Source: Candidatus Chlamydia corallus (GTDB lineage: Bacteria > Chlamydiota > Chlamydiia > Chlamydiales > Chlamydiaceae). From it: a DNA stretch of 64,000 nucleotides. The position numbers and the translations under genes were made by a program. The stretch is taken from NCBI RefSeq assembly GCF_002817655.1, contig NZ_NWQK01000004.1, positions 1-64,000 on the forward strand. The letters run 5' to 3'. This document shows positions 29,865-39,210 of this stretch, piece after piece. The notes beneath the pieces are model-generated. The model had not been told where the DNA came from. It searched no databases and saw only the letters and a program-made list of their open reading frames with translations. Position 1 is the stretch's first letter. Every line of letters starts with the position of its first letter.

Positions 29865-30676
29865 AAGTGTTTTGCTCTACAAAAAAGTTTACAGAAAGCT
29901 TTTCCAGAGCAAGAACAACGTTGTCTTCGTGATTTAGAAATACTTTGCCAATGTTTAGGAGAAGATATTTCTTCTGGATTCGTAGTGTTTTGAACAACTT
30001 CGACTTTGATAGGAACTCTTGTACTAGTTGCTGAGGGTTTAGAAATATCAATGCCCGTTAAGCTCATAAAGGCCATAGCAATGAGACCTGTTGTGATGAA
30101 GGAGATTCCCATTCCTTGGAGGTTTTGGGGAATGTTAGAATAGGCGAGTTTTTCTTTGATAGTGGCTAGAATAACAATAGCAAGCCACCACCCACATCCC
30201 GCTCCTAAAGAGAAAATCATCATAGGAATAAAAGGATAACTACGCGTAATTCCAAAGAGCACCCCTCCTAGGATCGCACAGTTCACGGCAATCAGTGGAA
30301 GGAAAATTCCTAAGGAAAGATAGAGGTTCCTGGAGACCTTTTCTAGGATAAGCTCTAAAATTTGCGTGAATGCCGCAATCACCACAATGAAAATGATGAG
30401 CTCTAGAAAACCTAAATTTACAGAAGCTAAAGAGGGAGAAATCCAAGTGAGAGCTTTGGGGCCTGTGATGAACGCATGGACAAACCAGTTGATACTTCCT
30501 GTTACGGTGAGGACAAGAGCTACAGACATTCCCAAACCATTGGCTGTGGACACCCTACCAGAGCAGGCAAGGTAGCTGCACATCCCCAAAAAGTTCGCAA
30601 GAAGGATATTCTGAATAAAAACTGCTTGTAGGAGAATGCCGAAGACATTAAGCCAAGTATACGAACCTAACCACAT
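29861..30676 (-). CDS. nqrE: Na+-translocating NADH:quinone reductase subunit E with extended tail
   Basis: A 271-residue inner-membrane subunit with six hydrophobic segments over the first ~200 residues, including the conserved NxxLxxFLGMCSxL-like start and the GCGWW stretch. It forms part of the Na+ path with NqrD. The family is usually about 200 residues. Here about 70 more follow the last helix, ending in a Cys/Arg/Lys-rich segment (RRQRCSCSGKAFCKLFCRAK). It is 3 bp from nqrD in the nqrB-C-D-E operon. The tail may be lineage-specific; its function is unknown. Confidence 0.92.
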   Translation of the reverse strand: MWLGSYTWLNVFGILLQAVFIQNILLANFLGMCSYLACSGRVSTANGLGMSVALVLTVTGSINWFVHAFITGPKALTWISPSLASVNLGFLELIIFIVVIAAFTQILELILEKVSRNLYLSLGIFLPLIAVNCAILGGVLFGITRSYPFIPMMIFSLGAGCGWWLAIVILATIKEKLAYSNIPQNLQGMGISFITTGLIAMAFMSLTGIDISKPSATSTRVPIKVEVVQNTTNPEEISSPKHWQSISKSRRQRCSCSGKAFCKLFCRAKHF

Positions 30677-30679
30677 AAA

Positions 30680-31321
30680 CTACCTTTTTGTCTTTTTAGA
30701 GTCGCGAATGTTGACAAGCCAAATCATAATACCGAGTAGGAAAAAAGCTGATGGCGCTAGCACCATGAGACTTAAATTTTCGTATCCATCGGGATGGGTT
30801 TCCGAAGCATAGATAAATTGAGGGATAATGCGAAATCCCATAAGAGTTCCAAAGCCGAAGAGCTCTCTGATCACTCCGATGAGAAGTAAAACCCAACCGT
30901 ATCCTAATCCTGAGGCGAAGCCGTCTAAGAACGCAGGAATCGGGGGAACATGCCTAGCTAGACTTTCCGATCTTCCCATTACAATACAGTTGGTGATGAT
31001 AAGGCCAACAAAAACAGAAAGTGTTTTGGAAATATCAAAGAAAAAGGCTTTTAAAAATTGGTCTATGACAATCACAAACAAACTGATGATAATTAGCTGA
31101 GTGATCATCCTTACACTATCAGGAGTAAACCTACGCAATAAGGAAACAAAAAATGACGAGCATCCTGTAACAATGCTGACAGCAAGTCCCATAGTAATGG
31201 CAGTTTGTACTGTCGTTGTCACTGCCAGGGCAGAGCAAATTCCTAAAATAGCAATGAGTATTTGATTGTTGCTCCATAGTGGATCAAAGAAGTAACTCTT
31301 ATAGGACTTTTTACTTGTCAT
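30680..31321 (-). CDS. nqrD: Na+-translocating NADH:quinone reductase subunit D
   Basis: A 213-residue integral membrane subunit with about six hydrophobic helices, homologous to NqrE and RnfE. Conserved elements include NCIVMGRSE and the [15 protein letters not shown] region. Together with NqrE it forms the central ion-conducting pair. It overlaps nqrC by 11 bp and lies 3 bp ahead of nqrE, consistent with one transcript. Length and motifs are typical. Confidence 0.95.
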   Translation of the reverse strand: MTSKKSYKSYFFDPLWSNNQILIAILGICSALAVTTTVQTAITMGLAVSIVTGCSSFFVSLLRRFTPDSVRMITQLIIISLFVIVIDQFLKAFFFDISKTLSVFVGLIITNCIVMGRSESLARHVPPIPAFLDGFASGLGYGWVLLLIGVIRELFGFGTLMGFRIIPQFIYASETHPDGYENLSLMVLAPSAFFLLGIMIWLVNIRDSKKTKR

Positions 31322-32279
31322 TAGGCTGTTTTTTTGAATGGTTTAAATTGGAAAAATGTATAAGGAGTTGACGATAGCAAGCTAAAGATTGCACGTAAGC
31401 TTCAGTGACACCGTTGCACGTCAAGGTTGCTCCAGAAATCCCATCAATAGCAGAAAGAGCTTTTCGAGAATCTGCAAACGTGGTACTCACGGAACCTTTA
31501 ATTACCTCAAGTCCTAGGTTTGTTGTTGCAAAATCTGTAGTTCCAGAAGAATCTTGTAAGAAGACCTTTTTCCCATAGAACTGCTCTTGCCATTCGGGAT
31601 TCGTAATATTTGCCCCTAGGCCTGGCGTTTCTGCTTGTTGATACCATGCAGTTCCCAATACGGTATCACCATCGTTTTTAATTCCCAGATAACCATGAAT
31701 AGGGCCCCAAAGGCCAAATCCTGATATAGGGAATATCAAAGCTTCGACTACAGAAAGATCTTTCACAATGTCGGATCCTGACATGTTTTGTGTCCGAGGT
31801 GTGTTTTCTAAAATGACATAAAATGGCAAGAGAGATTGTTCACATGCAGGGTGTTCTTGATATTTTTCAAAAAACTCAGTGGCATTAAGATTTTTTTCTT
31901 CAAAAGAAACTACCTTGCCTTGGGTATTTGTAAGTAGAGGACGGACAAAGCGTTCAGCATAAAGTTCTAAATCAGAATGGGAAACGGCTGAGACTTTTTC
32001 TGTAGCAACTTGAAGGAGTTGAGTTTTTTTATTAAAAACCGCAGGTAGCCAATCCTTTTTTTCCTGAATTTGAAATCTTCCTTTAAAATCCAAAACGCGA
32101 GCAGCTAAAAGCATTTGCTTATCGCGATCGAAAGTGGCTGCTTGTTCCTGTATTGGGGAAAGCACGTAGTATACTGTAGATAACAATACTCCTGCAAATA
32201 AGCTTAGGCCCAAGATAAAGGAGATGATGTACCACGTTTGGTTTATACGGGAGCTACATTTTGAAGAGCCTTTGGACAT
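31311..32279 (-). CDS. nqrC: Na+-translocating NADH:quinone reductase subunit C
   Basis: A 322-residue subunit with one N-terminal membrane anchor ([20 protein letters not shown]) and a periplasmic FMN-binding domain. The covalent FMN site S-G-A-T is at residues 282-285 (DGISGATLT), with Thr285 the expected flavin-linked residue. The GxLxLWGPIxG-like element appears as FGLWGPIHG. It lies between nqrB (3 bp gap) and nqrD (11-bp overlap). The enzyme couples NADH oxidation to Na+ export and quinone reduction. Confidence 0.95.
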   Translation of the reverse strand: MSKGSSKCSSRINQTWYIISFILGLSLFAGVLLSTVYYVLSPIQEQAATFDRDKQMLLAARVLDFKGRFQIQEKKDWLPAVFNKKTQLLQVATEKVSAVSHSDLELYAERFVRPLLTNTQGKVVSFEEKNLNATEFFEKYQEHPACEQSLLPFYVILENTPRTQNMSGSDIVKDLSVVEALIFPISGFGLWGPIHGYLGIKNDGDTVLGTAWYQQAETPGLGANITNPEWQEQFYGKKVFLQDSSGTTDFATTNLGLEVIKGSVSTTFADSRKALSAIDGISGATLTCNGVTEAYVQSLACYRQLLIHFSNLNHSKKQPNDK

Positions 32280-32282
32280 ATT

Positions 32283-33794
32283 CTAGACTCTCCTTTTTCT
32301 ATACTTTCTAACAGCAAAATAGTCGATAAGAGGAGCAAATACATTACCCAGAAGAATTGCTAACATCACTCCTTCAGGATATGCAGGGTTGATAAGACGA
32401 ATCACGATAGTCATAAATCCTATAAAGAAGCCATAAACCCATTTCCCTAATTTCATAGTGGGAGAGGAAACAGGGTCTGTAGCCATAAAGACTAAACCAA
32501 AAGCAAGTCCCCCGAGAAAAAGCTGTCGATAGGCGGGAATGAAAAATCGAGCAGGTGCCCAAGCTCCATTTTGTCCGATAATTAGCACGCTGATACATTT
32601 AAACAACCATCCTGTAAGAAATGCTCCTATCCCGAAGGCTACCATGGTCCTCCAGGAGGCAATGCCAGTAATGATAAGGAATATAGCACCTAATAGGCAG
32701 GCACATGTTGATGTCTCTCCTAAAGAACCTATAATGTTCCCCCAAAAGAGATTTCCTGCTGAGAACTTCCCAATACCATAGATCACATCAGTAATCGCAT
32801 AGGCAGAATCAAACTGTGTGGGAAGAAGTCCTAATCCCCCTTCAGCAACAGGGGCTGTAACGAACGTTTGGAGTTGTGTCAGCGTGAGTTTATCTAGGAC
32901 CCAACCAGGATGTGTCTCTGCCCAAAGAGAAAATTGTGAGTTAATGACATCTTGAGTAGGGACGTGAGGAATATGAAGTATGTTTGCAGCAATAGTATCT
33001 ACATGTAGACGCTTCACAGATGGAGGTGTCGAGTTTAGAGTTTGTAAGCATGTAGACTGTGAAAATCCATCAAGAAGTACTTTCCCTGTCGTAGAATTCA
33101 TCTTGATTAAGCTGTCTTTAATTACTGTGGGGTTGCTTCCTACCCAGACGTCCCCACTCATCTTTGCTGGGAAAGTAAAAAACAAGAATGCCCTTCCTGA
33201 TAAGGCGGGGTTGAGGATGTTCATCCCTGTTCCTCCGAAGAGCTCTTTACTAACCACAATACCAAATGCGATCCCTAGAGCTGCCATCCAGTAAGGAATG
33301 GTCGGAGGAAGTGTGAGAGGATAGAGGATTCCTGTTACAAGAAGTCCCTCTGCAATTTTATGTCGACGCACAACGGCAAAAATGACCTCACAGGTTCCCC
33401 CAACAACGTAGCTAATAGTCAGTAGAGGAATGAAGATCTTGAGTCCCTCCGCAAGGATAGGAAAGACATGGATCTCTTTGAAAACAAAGGATAGATAACT
33501 ACGAAATCCAGAAATATGTAAAAATTGCTCCATCAACACAGGATTGCCTGAGCTGTAAACGATAGCTTGAATTCCTGAATTCCAGATGGCAACAAACGTA
33601 GCAGGCAGTAGGGCGATTACAACGAGCATCATCCAACGTTTAACATCTACAGAATCGCGGATGAAAGGAGGTTGCGAAGGGGTTTCAATAGGTTCGTAAC
33701 AAAATGTATCGATGGCATCTGCGATCGGAGTAAAGCGCTGATACTTATCTTGTTGACAGATTTTCCAAAGAGAATTTATGAATTTTTTGAGCAT
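32283..33794 (-). CDS. nqrB: Na+-translocating NADH:quinone reductase subunit B
   Basis: A 503-residue polytopic subunit with about ten hydrophobic helices, carrying covalent FMN and riboflavin in characterised members. Conserved stretches such as [20 protein letters not shown] and [11 protein letters not shown] are present. The flavinylation region reads DGFSQSTCL, where the usual S-G-A-T motif appears as S-Q-S-T with the acceptor Thr kept. It is the first gene of nqrB-C-D-E. No nqrA or nqrF is in the window. Confidence 0.95.
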   Translation of the reverse strand: MLKKFINSLWKICQQDKYQRFTPIADAIDTFCYEPIETPSQPPFIRDSVDVKRWMMLVVIALLPATFVAIWNSGIQAIVYSSGNPVLMEQFLHISGFRSYLSFVFKEIHVFPILAEGLKIFIPLLTISYVVGGTCEVIFAVVRRHKIAEGLLVTGILYPLTLPPTIPYWMAALGIAFGIVVSKELFGGTGMNILNPALSGRAFLFFTFPAKMSGDVWVGSNPTVIKDSLIKMNSTTGKVLLDGFSQSTCLQTLNSTPPSVKRLHVDTIAANILHIPHVPTQDVINSQFSLWAETHPGWVLDKLTLTQLQTFVTAPVAEGGLGLLPTQFDSAYAITDVIYGIGKFSAGNLFWGNIIGSLGETSTCACLLGAIFLIITGIASWRTMVAFGIGAFLTGWLFKCISVLIIGQNGAWAPARFFIPAYRQLFLGGLAFGLVFMATDPVSSPTMKLGKWVYGFFIGFMTIVIRLINPAYPEGVMLAILLGNVFAPLIDYFAVRKYRKRRV

Positions 33795-33889
33795 TATGAT
33801 TGAGAGAAAAGTTAAGGCTTCTACACGTTCAAAAACGTAGCAAATTGCTTAAAATTTTAGGAATAAAAATTTTCATGATTAAAAAATAG

Positions 33890-34468
33890 ATGGTACTTTC
33901 ATCTTTATTTTTCCCAAAGTTATGTTACGGTTGTCAAGACCCAGGAGTCTGCTTGTGTTCGGAATGCTTAGAAAAATTCCTCGTAGAAAATAGAGAAGGG
34001 CGTTGTATACACTGTTTTCGTTGTCTTGGTGTTTCCGAAATCACTCGATGTAGCCGTTGTTCAGTCTCTTCACAACTTCAAGCTTTCAGCTTGTACCTCC
34101 CTTCACAAACGGCACTCTCGATATATTCTCATGCTTGTGAGGGCAAGCGGCCTGCTCTAAAATTTTTCTCTAAAAATATAGGCTTTGAGCTAGCATCACT
34201 AGATTCTATACCTAAGTGTATTGCCTATATAGTATCAACAATTTCTAGGGAAATCGTAACAGAAGTTGCTAAAAAGGAAAAGCTTTCGAAAGTCTCCTTA
34301 TGGCCATGGCTTCCTAAGAAAAAACAAATAGAAAAACTTCCTAAAGGAAAAAGTATCTGCTTTTTGTCTCTTTATCCTTTATCCCAACAATGGATTCAAG
34401 CTATTGTTAGGGGGATTTCATCTCCTGTAGTCTCTATCAGTCTCTTTCTTTCTCAGGAGAATCTGTGA
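33890..34468 (+). CDS. ComF-like protein lacking the phosphoribosyltransferase motif
   Basis: A 192-residue protein with an N-terminal double zinc-ribbon of the ComF type (CYGC, CLCSEC, CIHCFRC, CSRC). The ComF family normally continues into a PRTase fold with an acidic PRPP loop (VDD-x-x-TTG-x-T), which I cannot find; the C-terminal half is basic and weakly conserved. It may be a degenerate DNA-uptake gene or a repurposed zinc-finger protein. Its 3' end overlaps the convergent bactofilin gene by 32 bp. The start MVLSSLFFPK is the first ATG. Confidence 0.65.
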   Translation: MVLSSLFFPKLCYGCQDPGVCLCSECLEKFLVENREGRCIHCFRCLGVSEITRCSRCSVSSQLQAFSLYLPSQTALSIYSHACEGKRPALKFFSKNIGFELASLDSIPKCIAYIVSTISREIVTEVAKKEKLSKVSLWPWLPKKKQIEKLPKGKSICFLSLYPLSQQWIQAIVRGISSPVVSISLFLSQENL

Positions 34469-35021
34469 TTCCTGCAATAGCAAGGTAACCAAGAATACGT
34501 ACTCCTTCATCGACACAAAGGGTTGTAGCTTGGATATCGCCTTTAATAATTGCGCCTCCACGGAGTTCTACTTTTCCTGATACTGTGATGTTTCCTTCTA
34601 CGACCCCTTCGATAATTGCTTCTTGTAATTGAATATCTGCTTTTACAACTCCTTTGGGACCGATAATAATTTTCCCTTTGGAGACTAAGATGCCTTCGAA
34701 AGTTCCATCAATGCGTAAGAGACGTTCAAAAGCAAGTTCTCCTTTAAAGGTTACACCTTCTCCTAAGGTAGTTTCAGGTTCTTCAAGAGGCAGTAATGCT
34801 TCTGTTCCTGAAGTGGAAGACCATGAGGGAAGAGAAGACTCTTCAGCTAAATTATGATTCAAAGGTCGAGCTTCAGAAGCTTTAGGGTTGTCAAAAAGAC
34901 TCGGGAGCGTTTCTGGACGCTCAGATCTTGAATATGGAGAGTAACTGGAAGGCGAAGAAGTTTCTTCTTCATAGAGTGTTTGCACATCTTCAAAAGGACC
35001 TTTACCTGTTCTACGGAACAT
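34437..35021 (-). CDS. bacA: Bactofilin
   Basis: A 194-residue protein with a Ser/Pro-rich N-terminal region (~85 residues) followed by a bactofilin beta-helix of short repeats (GEGVTFKGEL, RIDGTFEGIL, IGPKGVVKADI, EGVVEGNITV, ELRGGAIIKG). Bactofilins polymerise without nucleotides and organise envelope growth; a chlamydial bactofilin affects cell size. It lies 15 bp downstream of dnaA in the same direction. The convergent ComF-like gene overlaps its 3' end. Confidence 0.9.
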   Translation of the reverse strand: MFRRTGKGPFEDVQTLYEEETSSPSSYSPYSRSERPETLPSLFDNPKASEARPLNHNLAEESSLPSWSSTSGTEALLPLEEPETTLGEGVTFKGELAFERLLRIDGTFEGILVSKGKIIIGPKGVVKADIQLQEAIIEGVVEGNITVSGKVELRGGAIIKGDIQATTLCVDEGVRILGYLAIAGITDSPEKERD

Positions 35022-35036
35022 GAGATGCCTCCTAAA

Positions 35037-36389
35037 TTAACCGACAATATGATTTTTACAGAGATTTACTTGACGCTTGAGCGTTTCGTCATTTTGTAAT
35101 TTATGTTCTATAGTTTTACAGGCATAAAGTACGGTCGAATGAGTCTTGCCAAAAGCAGTTCCTATGGCAACTAAAGAGTCTGTAATAAGAGTTTTTGCTA
35201 GATACATAGCAATTTGACGAGCTAACACAAGCTCTTTAGAGCGGGAATTTCCCTTAAGGTCATTCAGCTTCACTTGAAATACTGTAGCTACACTTTTCAA
35301 GATGGTTTCTATAGAAATTTTTTGTTTCGTTGGAGACCGGAAGAGTTCTTTTAGAGTTTCTCGGACTGTCGATTCTGTAAGAGCTTTTCCAAAAAGACGA
35401 CAATAGGCAGTAAGTTTATTGATAGCCCCTTCCAATTGACGGACATTGCCATAGATATGGTCGGCAATATAAAATGCGATTTCATTGGGAATGTGCAATC
35501 CTTTTTGTTCAGCTTTGTGCTGTAAAATAGCAACCCGGGTTTCTAAATCAGGAATACCGACGTGGGCAACTAGTCCCCATTCCATTCTAGCAATAATACG
35601 CTCGGAAAGCTTGAGCTGACTTGGAGGTTTATCACTAGTAATTACAATTTGCTTACTCAGATTGATTAGAGTCTCAAAAGTATTACAAAACTCCTCTTCA
35701 AAGTTTTGGCGATTTTGTAAAAATTGAATATCGTCAACAAGGAGTAAATCTAATGAACGATAAAAATTTTTCATTTTATCAACAGACTTGGACTTGAGAT
35801 GATAGACGAGGTCATTGATAAAAGCTTCTGTGGTGATGCAATGTATCCTTAGGTTTTTATGGTGCTCTCTTACATAGTGACCTACAGCATGGAGTAAATG
35901 TGTTTTTCCTAATCCCACACCACCATGAATGAATAGGGGATTGTAGGAACGACCAGGTTTCCCAGCAATACCCACAGCTGCAGACTTAACAAATTGATTT
36001 GAGGGACCTTCAATGAAATTATCAAAGCGATACGAGAGATTCAGTTTTAATTCAAAATCTTTGGTCTCTTCAAAGACTTCAGGAATTCCTTCACCCAGTT
36101 CTTTTTGAGAAGCAATAGCAAGAGAAGATTTTTTCTGTTCTGCAACTACAAATTCTAAAGCAGGTTCTCCATGAACATCTAAAGGGACAAAAGAACAGAG
36201 ATCCCTCTTATAGTTGTCGAGAAGGTAATTTTGGACAAAAATATTGGGAACTTCTAAGCGAATTTTCTCTTGAGTTTCTTCAAGGACTTGAATAGGAGAA
36301 ATCCAGTTTTCAAAAGCCGTTTTTGAGCAGCGTGTCTTAACATAATTTACAAACTGTTCCCAAGTAGTGCACTCGTTACAGGTTAACAT
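35037..36389 (-). CDS. dnaA: Chromosomal replication initiator DnaA
   Basis: A 450-residue initiator. Domain I covers about 1-85, and the AAA+ domain has Walker A GGVGLGKT at 156-163 and Walker B LLLVDD at 215-220. The C-terminal helix-turn-helix signature ([10 protein letters not shown], about 414-423) binds DnaA boxes. Its length is typical. Chlamydiae carry two dnaA genes, and this one sits with bactofilin rather than with dnaN. I saw no TTATCCACA-type boxes upstream, so this is unlikely to be oriC. The SD-like AAAGAGAG lies just before the ATG. Confidence 0.95.
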   Translation of the reverse strand: MLTCNECTTWEQFVNYVKTRCSKTAFENWISPIQVLEETQEKIRLEVPNIFVQNYLLDNYKRDLCSFVPLDVHGEPALEFVVAEQKKSSLAIASQKELGEGIPEVFEETKDFELKLNLSYRFDNFIEGPSNQFVKSAAVGIAGKPGRSYNPLFIHGGVGLGKTHLLHAVGHYVREHHKNLRIHCITTEAFINDLVYHLKSKSVDKMKNFYRSLDLLLVDDIQFLQNRQNFEEEFCNTFETLINLSKQIVITSDKPPSQLKLSERIIARMEWGLVAHVGIPDLETRVAILQHKAEQKGLHIPNEIAFYIADHIYGNVRQLEGAINKLTAYCRLFGKALTESTVRETLKELFRSPTKQKISIETILKSVATVFQVKLNDLKGNSRSKELVLARQIAMYLAKTLITDSLVAIGTAFGKTHSTVLYACKTIEHKLQNDETLKRQVNLCKNHIVG

Positions 36390-36796
36390 GCCGCTCTCTT
36401 TATTTATAAAGCTTTCCCAAATACAATCGACCGATCATTATTGATCGTGAGAAAATCCCGTTGTATCTTGGCTATTAATTGACATCTTCATTGCACCTAG
36501 GTACAAAGACTTCTTACGTTTAGACTGGAGTCTGACCTCGGTGAGTTCCTGTTTGAAACGGATAGTTTATATCGTCCTTCCGCAGGTAAACACGGTATGC
36601 TCTGCCGCTAAAATAACTCTACCGATTACTGGGTTTTAAGGCAAATCGGATCGTTGGTTTTGTTAGGTAATAATGAAGCAAAAATGAAAGGAAAAACTAT
36701 GATGAAATTCTGTGATAAAAATCAAAAAAGACTCGCTAAATGCATAGCTTTCTGATAACAAAATACATTCCGTGTGTAGGAGAAAAGTTAAGAAAA
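36390..36796. promoter_or_regulatory. 407-bp gap upstream of dnaA
   Basis: No gene is recognised. The part nearest dnaA holds a 6-bp inverted repeat (CGATCA at 36432-36437, TGATCG at 36442-36447). A more GC-rich block at about 36530-36660 contains CGGTA/TACCG-type pairings and could fold, but it matches no RNA family I know (tmRNA, RNase P and SRP signatures are absent). It is probably a long 5' leader or promoter region for dnaA. Confidence 0.35.
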
Positions 36797-37225
36797 TTAA
36801 CGGGCTAACACAGGATCTTTTTTGCTTGCTTTACTATAGCTCATCAGTAACGCTTCGGCATCATTAGCAATTGCTGGTATCGAGCAAGAAGCAAGGTAGG
36901 AGGCAATGGCTGTAGCTTCTTCAATCCGTCCTAAACAGAAGAGAGCTTTTGTTTTATTTAAGAGCGTAGGAAGGTGGTCTCCCTGCATGCGTAGTGCTTG
37001 ATCTAAAATAGCAAGTGCTTGACTGTTGTCTCCAATTTGGAGGTAGAGGCCTCCGAGAGTTTGATGATCGTAGATACTTAAAGGATCTAAGATAACCAGA
37101 GCTTCAAAAAAAAGAATGGCTTTCGAGTAATGCCCCTGGCGTAGAAAAGAATATCCTGAAATTCTGAGTTCTTCTAACTCATCATCTCCCCAACCTAAGA
37201 TTGCTTTCCACTCATTATCCAACAT
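36797..37225 (-). CDS. TPR protein, type III chaperone-like
   Basis: A 142-residue protein composed mainly of about three tetratricopeptide repeats (ELRISGYSFLRQGHYSKAILFFEALVI..., then GGLYLQIGDNSQALAILDQAL, and KALFCLGRIEEATAIA). Its size and layout resemble LcrH/SycD-type translocator chaperones of type III secretion, although general TPR adaptors look alike. It is 3 bp from the upstream gene (ending 37229), which may encode its partner. Confidence 0.75.
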   Translation of the reverse strand: MLDNEWKAILGWGDDELEELRISGYSFLRQGHYSKAILFFEALVILDPLSIYDHQTLGGLYLQIGDNSQALAILDQALRMQGDHLPTLLNKTKALFCLGRIEEATAIASYLASCSIPAIANDAEALLMSYSKASKKDPVLAR

Positions 37226-37228
37226 AAA

Positions 37229-37774
37229 TTAGCCTTGAACAAATTGAAAAATACGAGAGATTACATAGTCTATCATAACATTTGTAGATTTGACTCCAAG
37301 ATCTAGAGCTTTTAAGATTACTTTGCCTTGTTGTACTTTAGGATTTTCCTCTCCATCAAGATCCTCTTCTTCCTCTTCTTCTTCTTTATCCTTGTAAGAT
37401 AAAAAGGGAGTCGTTTGACTGCGATAGGAAAACTTTCCACGAGTGAGAACTTTTAAAAATGAGGAAATTTTTTCTATATCTTCATCTTGTTGGTCTGGAG
37501 ATCCTAAAGAAGGTGCGAGGTACGGTGTGGAGAATCGCTGTTTGTAAAAATTATTTGGGGGAGAAAAACATGCCCAGTGTGACTTTTGATTTGTCTGCAA
37601 AAGAGCCATCAAAGCTGAGGGCTTGGGATTCATATCCAAAATTTGAGCATGCTTGGCAACATCACGAATCGATATGCCTTCCATCTGGATTTCTTTGCGG
37701 AAATCGTTGACAATCCTGCTATTTGAAGCATGCTGCTCGTATATAGACGTGCTGTAATTGAAAATTTCTACCAT
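37229..37774 (-). CDS. Hypothetical protein with acidic tract
   Basis: A 181-residue soluble protein of unknown function. It has a helical N terminus, a polar middle and a run of glutamates and aspartates (KDKEEEEEEEDLDGEE, near 130-145), then a short amphipathic C terminus (VMIDYVISRIFQFVQG). It is probably co-transcribed with the TPR chaperone-like gene 3 bp downstream, which makes it a candidate chaperone client or partner; this is inference from adjacency. Confidence 0.6.
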   Translation of the reverse strand: MVEIFNYSTSIYEQHASNSRIVNDFRKEIQMEGISIRDVAKHAQILDMNPKPSALMALLQTNQKSHWACFSPPNNFYKQRFSTPYLAPSLGSPDQQDEDIEKISSFLKVLTRGKFSYRSQTTPFLSYKDKEEEEEEEDLDGEENPKVQQGKVILKALDLGVKSTNVMIDYVISRIFQFVQG

Positions 37775-38032
37775 GGCAAGGCCCTAAAAAACCGTCTGTA
37801 TCTCTAGATGATAGTGGGGTGTAGGAAAAAGTCAATAGTCTTGATCGAAAGCCAGGGTCTTTCCCGCCTTATCCAAGGTAGTTAAGAAATTATGTAAATA
37901 ACATCTCTATCAAAAAACGTCACTTTCTCCAAGGGATTGTCCTAGATATTTTAAGGTAAGGCAAGGCTTTCTTCTTTCTCTCCAATCATGTATGTTTGTC
38001 CTTGCTTGATGCCAATAACTTAGGAAATTATT

Positions 38033-38926
38033 ATGTCCCCACCTGTGCATATTCCTGTATTAGTTGAAGAGTGTTTAGCTTTATTTGCGGGACGTCCTCC
38101 ACATACTTTCCGAGATGTTACTTTGGGAGCTGGAGGACATGCTTACGCTTTCCTTGAAGCGTATCCCTCTCTGACTTCTTATGATGCCTCGGATCGCGAT
38201 CTTCAGGCTCTAGCAATTGCGCAACAACGCTTGGAGATGTTTCAAGGTAGAGTCCACTTTTCCCATGCCTCTTTCGATGATCTTGCCCAGCGTCCCGTCA
38301 AACATCTTTATGATGGAGTTCTTGCCGATTTAGGAGTCTCTTCGATGCAGCTTGATACTCTGTCCCGGGGGTTTAGCTTTCAAGGGGAAAAAGAAGATTT
38401 GGATATGCGAATGGATCAAATGCAAGGACCTTCCGCTAGCGATGTTCTGAATTCTCTAAAAGAAGAAGAACTGGGAAGGATATTTCGTGAATACGGCGAA
38501 GAGCCGCAATGGAAATCTGCAGCCAAAGCAATTGTCCATTTTCGCAAGTATAAAAAAATTCTTTCAATCCAAGATTTAAAAGAAGCTCTTGTTCGGGTTT
38601 TCCCTCCCTATCGCTTGCGTAGAAAAATACATCCACTGACCTTGATTTTTCAAGCGCTACGTGTTTATGTGAATCGAGAGGACGTGCAATTGAAAAGTTT
38701 ACTAGCATCTGCTATATCTTGGTTGGCTCCTCAAGGACGGCTTGTTATTATTTCTTTTTGTAGCTCTGAGGATCGTCCTGTGAAATGGTTTTTTAGAGAG
38801 GCCGAAGCTTCTGGTTTAGGGAAGATCATCACAAAGAAAGTGATCATGCCCAGCTACCAAGAAGTACGAAGAAATCCTAGATCGAGATCGGCAAAGCTAC
38901 GGTGTTTTGAGAAAGCTTCCCAATGA
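38033..38926 (+). CDS. rsmH: 16S rRNA m4C1402 methyltransferase RsmH (MraW)
   Basis: A 297-residue SAM-dependent methyltransferase acting on 16S rRNA C1402. The SAM-binding motif reads [10 protein letters not shown] (residues 28-37), with the family motif [12 protein letters not shown] and the GFSFQ block after it. As in most bacteria it heads a division and cell-wall cluster. The next gene starts inside its stop (ATGA). A weak SD (AGGAA) precedes the ATG. Confidence 0.95.
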   Translation: MSPPVHIPVLVEECLALFAGRPPHTFRDVTLGAGGHAYAFLEAYPSLTSYDASDRDLQALAIAQQRLEMFQGRVHFSHASFDDLAQRPVKHLYDGVLADLGVSSMQLDTLSRGFSFQGEKEDLDMRMDQMQGPSASDVLNSLKEEELGRIFREYGEEPQWKSAAKAIVHFRKYKKILSIQDLKEALVRVFPPYRLRRKIHPLTLIFQALRVYVNREDVQLKSLLASAISWLAPQGRLVIISFCSSEDRPVKWFFREAEASGLGKIITKKVIMPSYQEVRRNPRSRSAKLRCFEKASQ

Positions 38927-39210
38927 ACAAAAGTCGTTTTTTACGTTTATGCTGTTGCCTATGCTTTTGTGGAAGCCTCTTTTATTTTTATATTAATAAG
39001 CAGAACTCGCTTACAAAATTACGCCTTGAAATTCCTTGCCTATCTGTACGCTTGCGTCAGCTCGAACAGCAAAATATTTCCTTACGTTTCCTAATTGATA
39101 AAATAGAAAGGCCAGATCATTTGATGGAAATAGCAGCTCTTCCCGAATATCAGTATTTGACATATCCCTCAGAAGAAAGTATCAGTTTTTTATCCTATGA
39201 GCTACCGTAA
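38923..39210 (+). CDS. FtsL-like division protein
   Basis: A 95-residue bitopic protein with a short cytoplasmic N terminus, one membrane helix (about 8-25, Cys/Leu/Phe-rich), and a leucine-zipper-like coiled coil ([18 protein letters not shown], then [20 protein letters not shown]). This architecture and the position between rsmH and the PBP3 gene are those of FtsL. It overlaps rsmH by 4 bp and the PBP3 gene by 14 bp. Sequence similarity to FtsL is low across bacteria, so the call rests on architecture and synteny. Confidence 0.8.
   Translation: MNKSRFLRLCCCLCFCGSLFYFYINKQNSLTKLRLEIPCLSVRLRQLEQQNISLRFLIDKIERPDHLMEIAALPEYQYLTYPSEESISFLSYELP

Noticed and set aside
36684-36755. 23-codon plus-strand frame upstream of dnaA
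   Set aside because: Lys-rich, no SD, no neighbour in the same direction and no distinguishing signal.
36390-36796. oriC at dnaA
   Set aside because: No cluster of DnaA boxes is visible and no dnaN or other origin-linked genes are adjacent.
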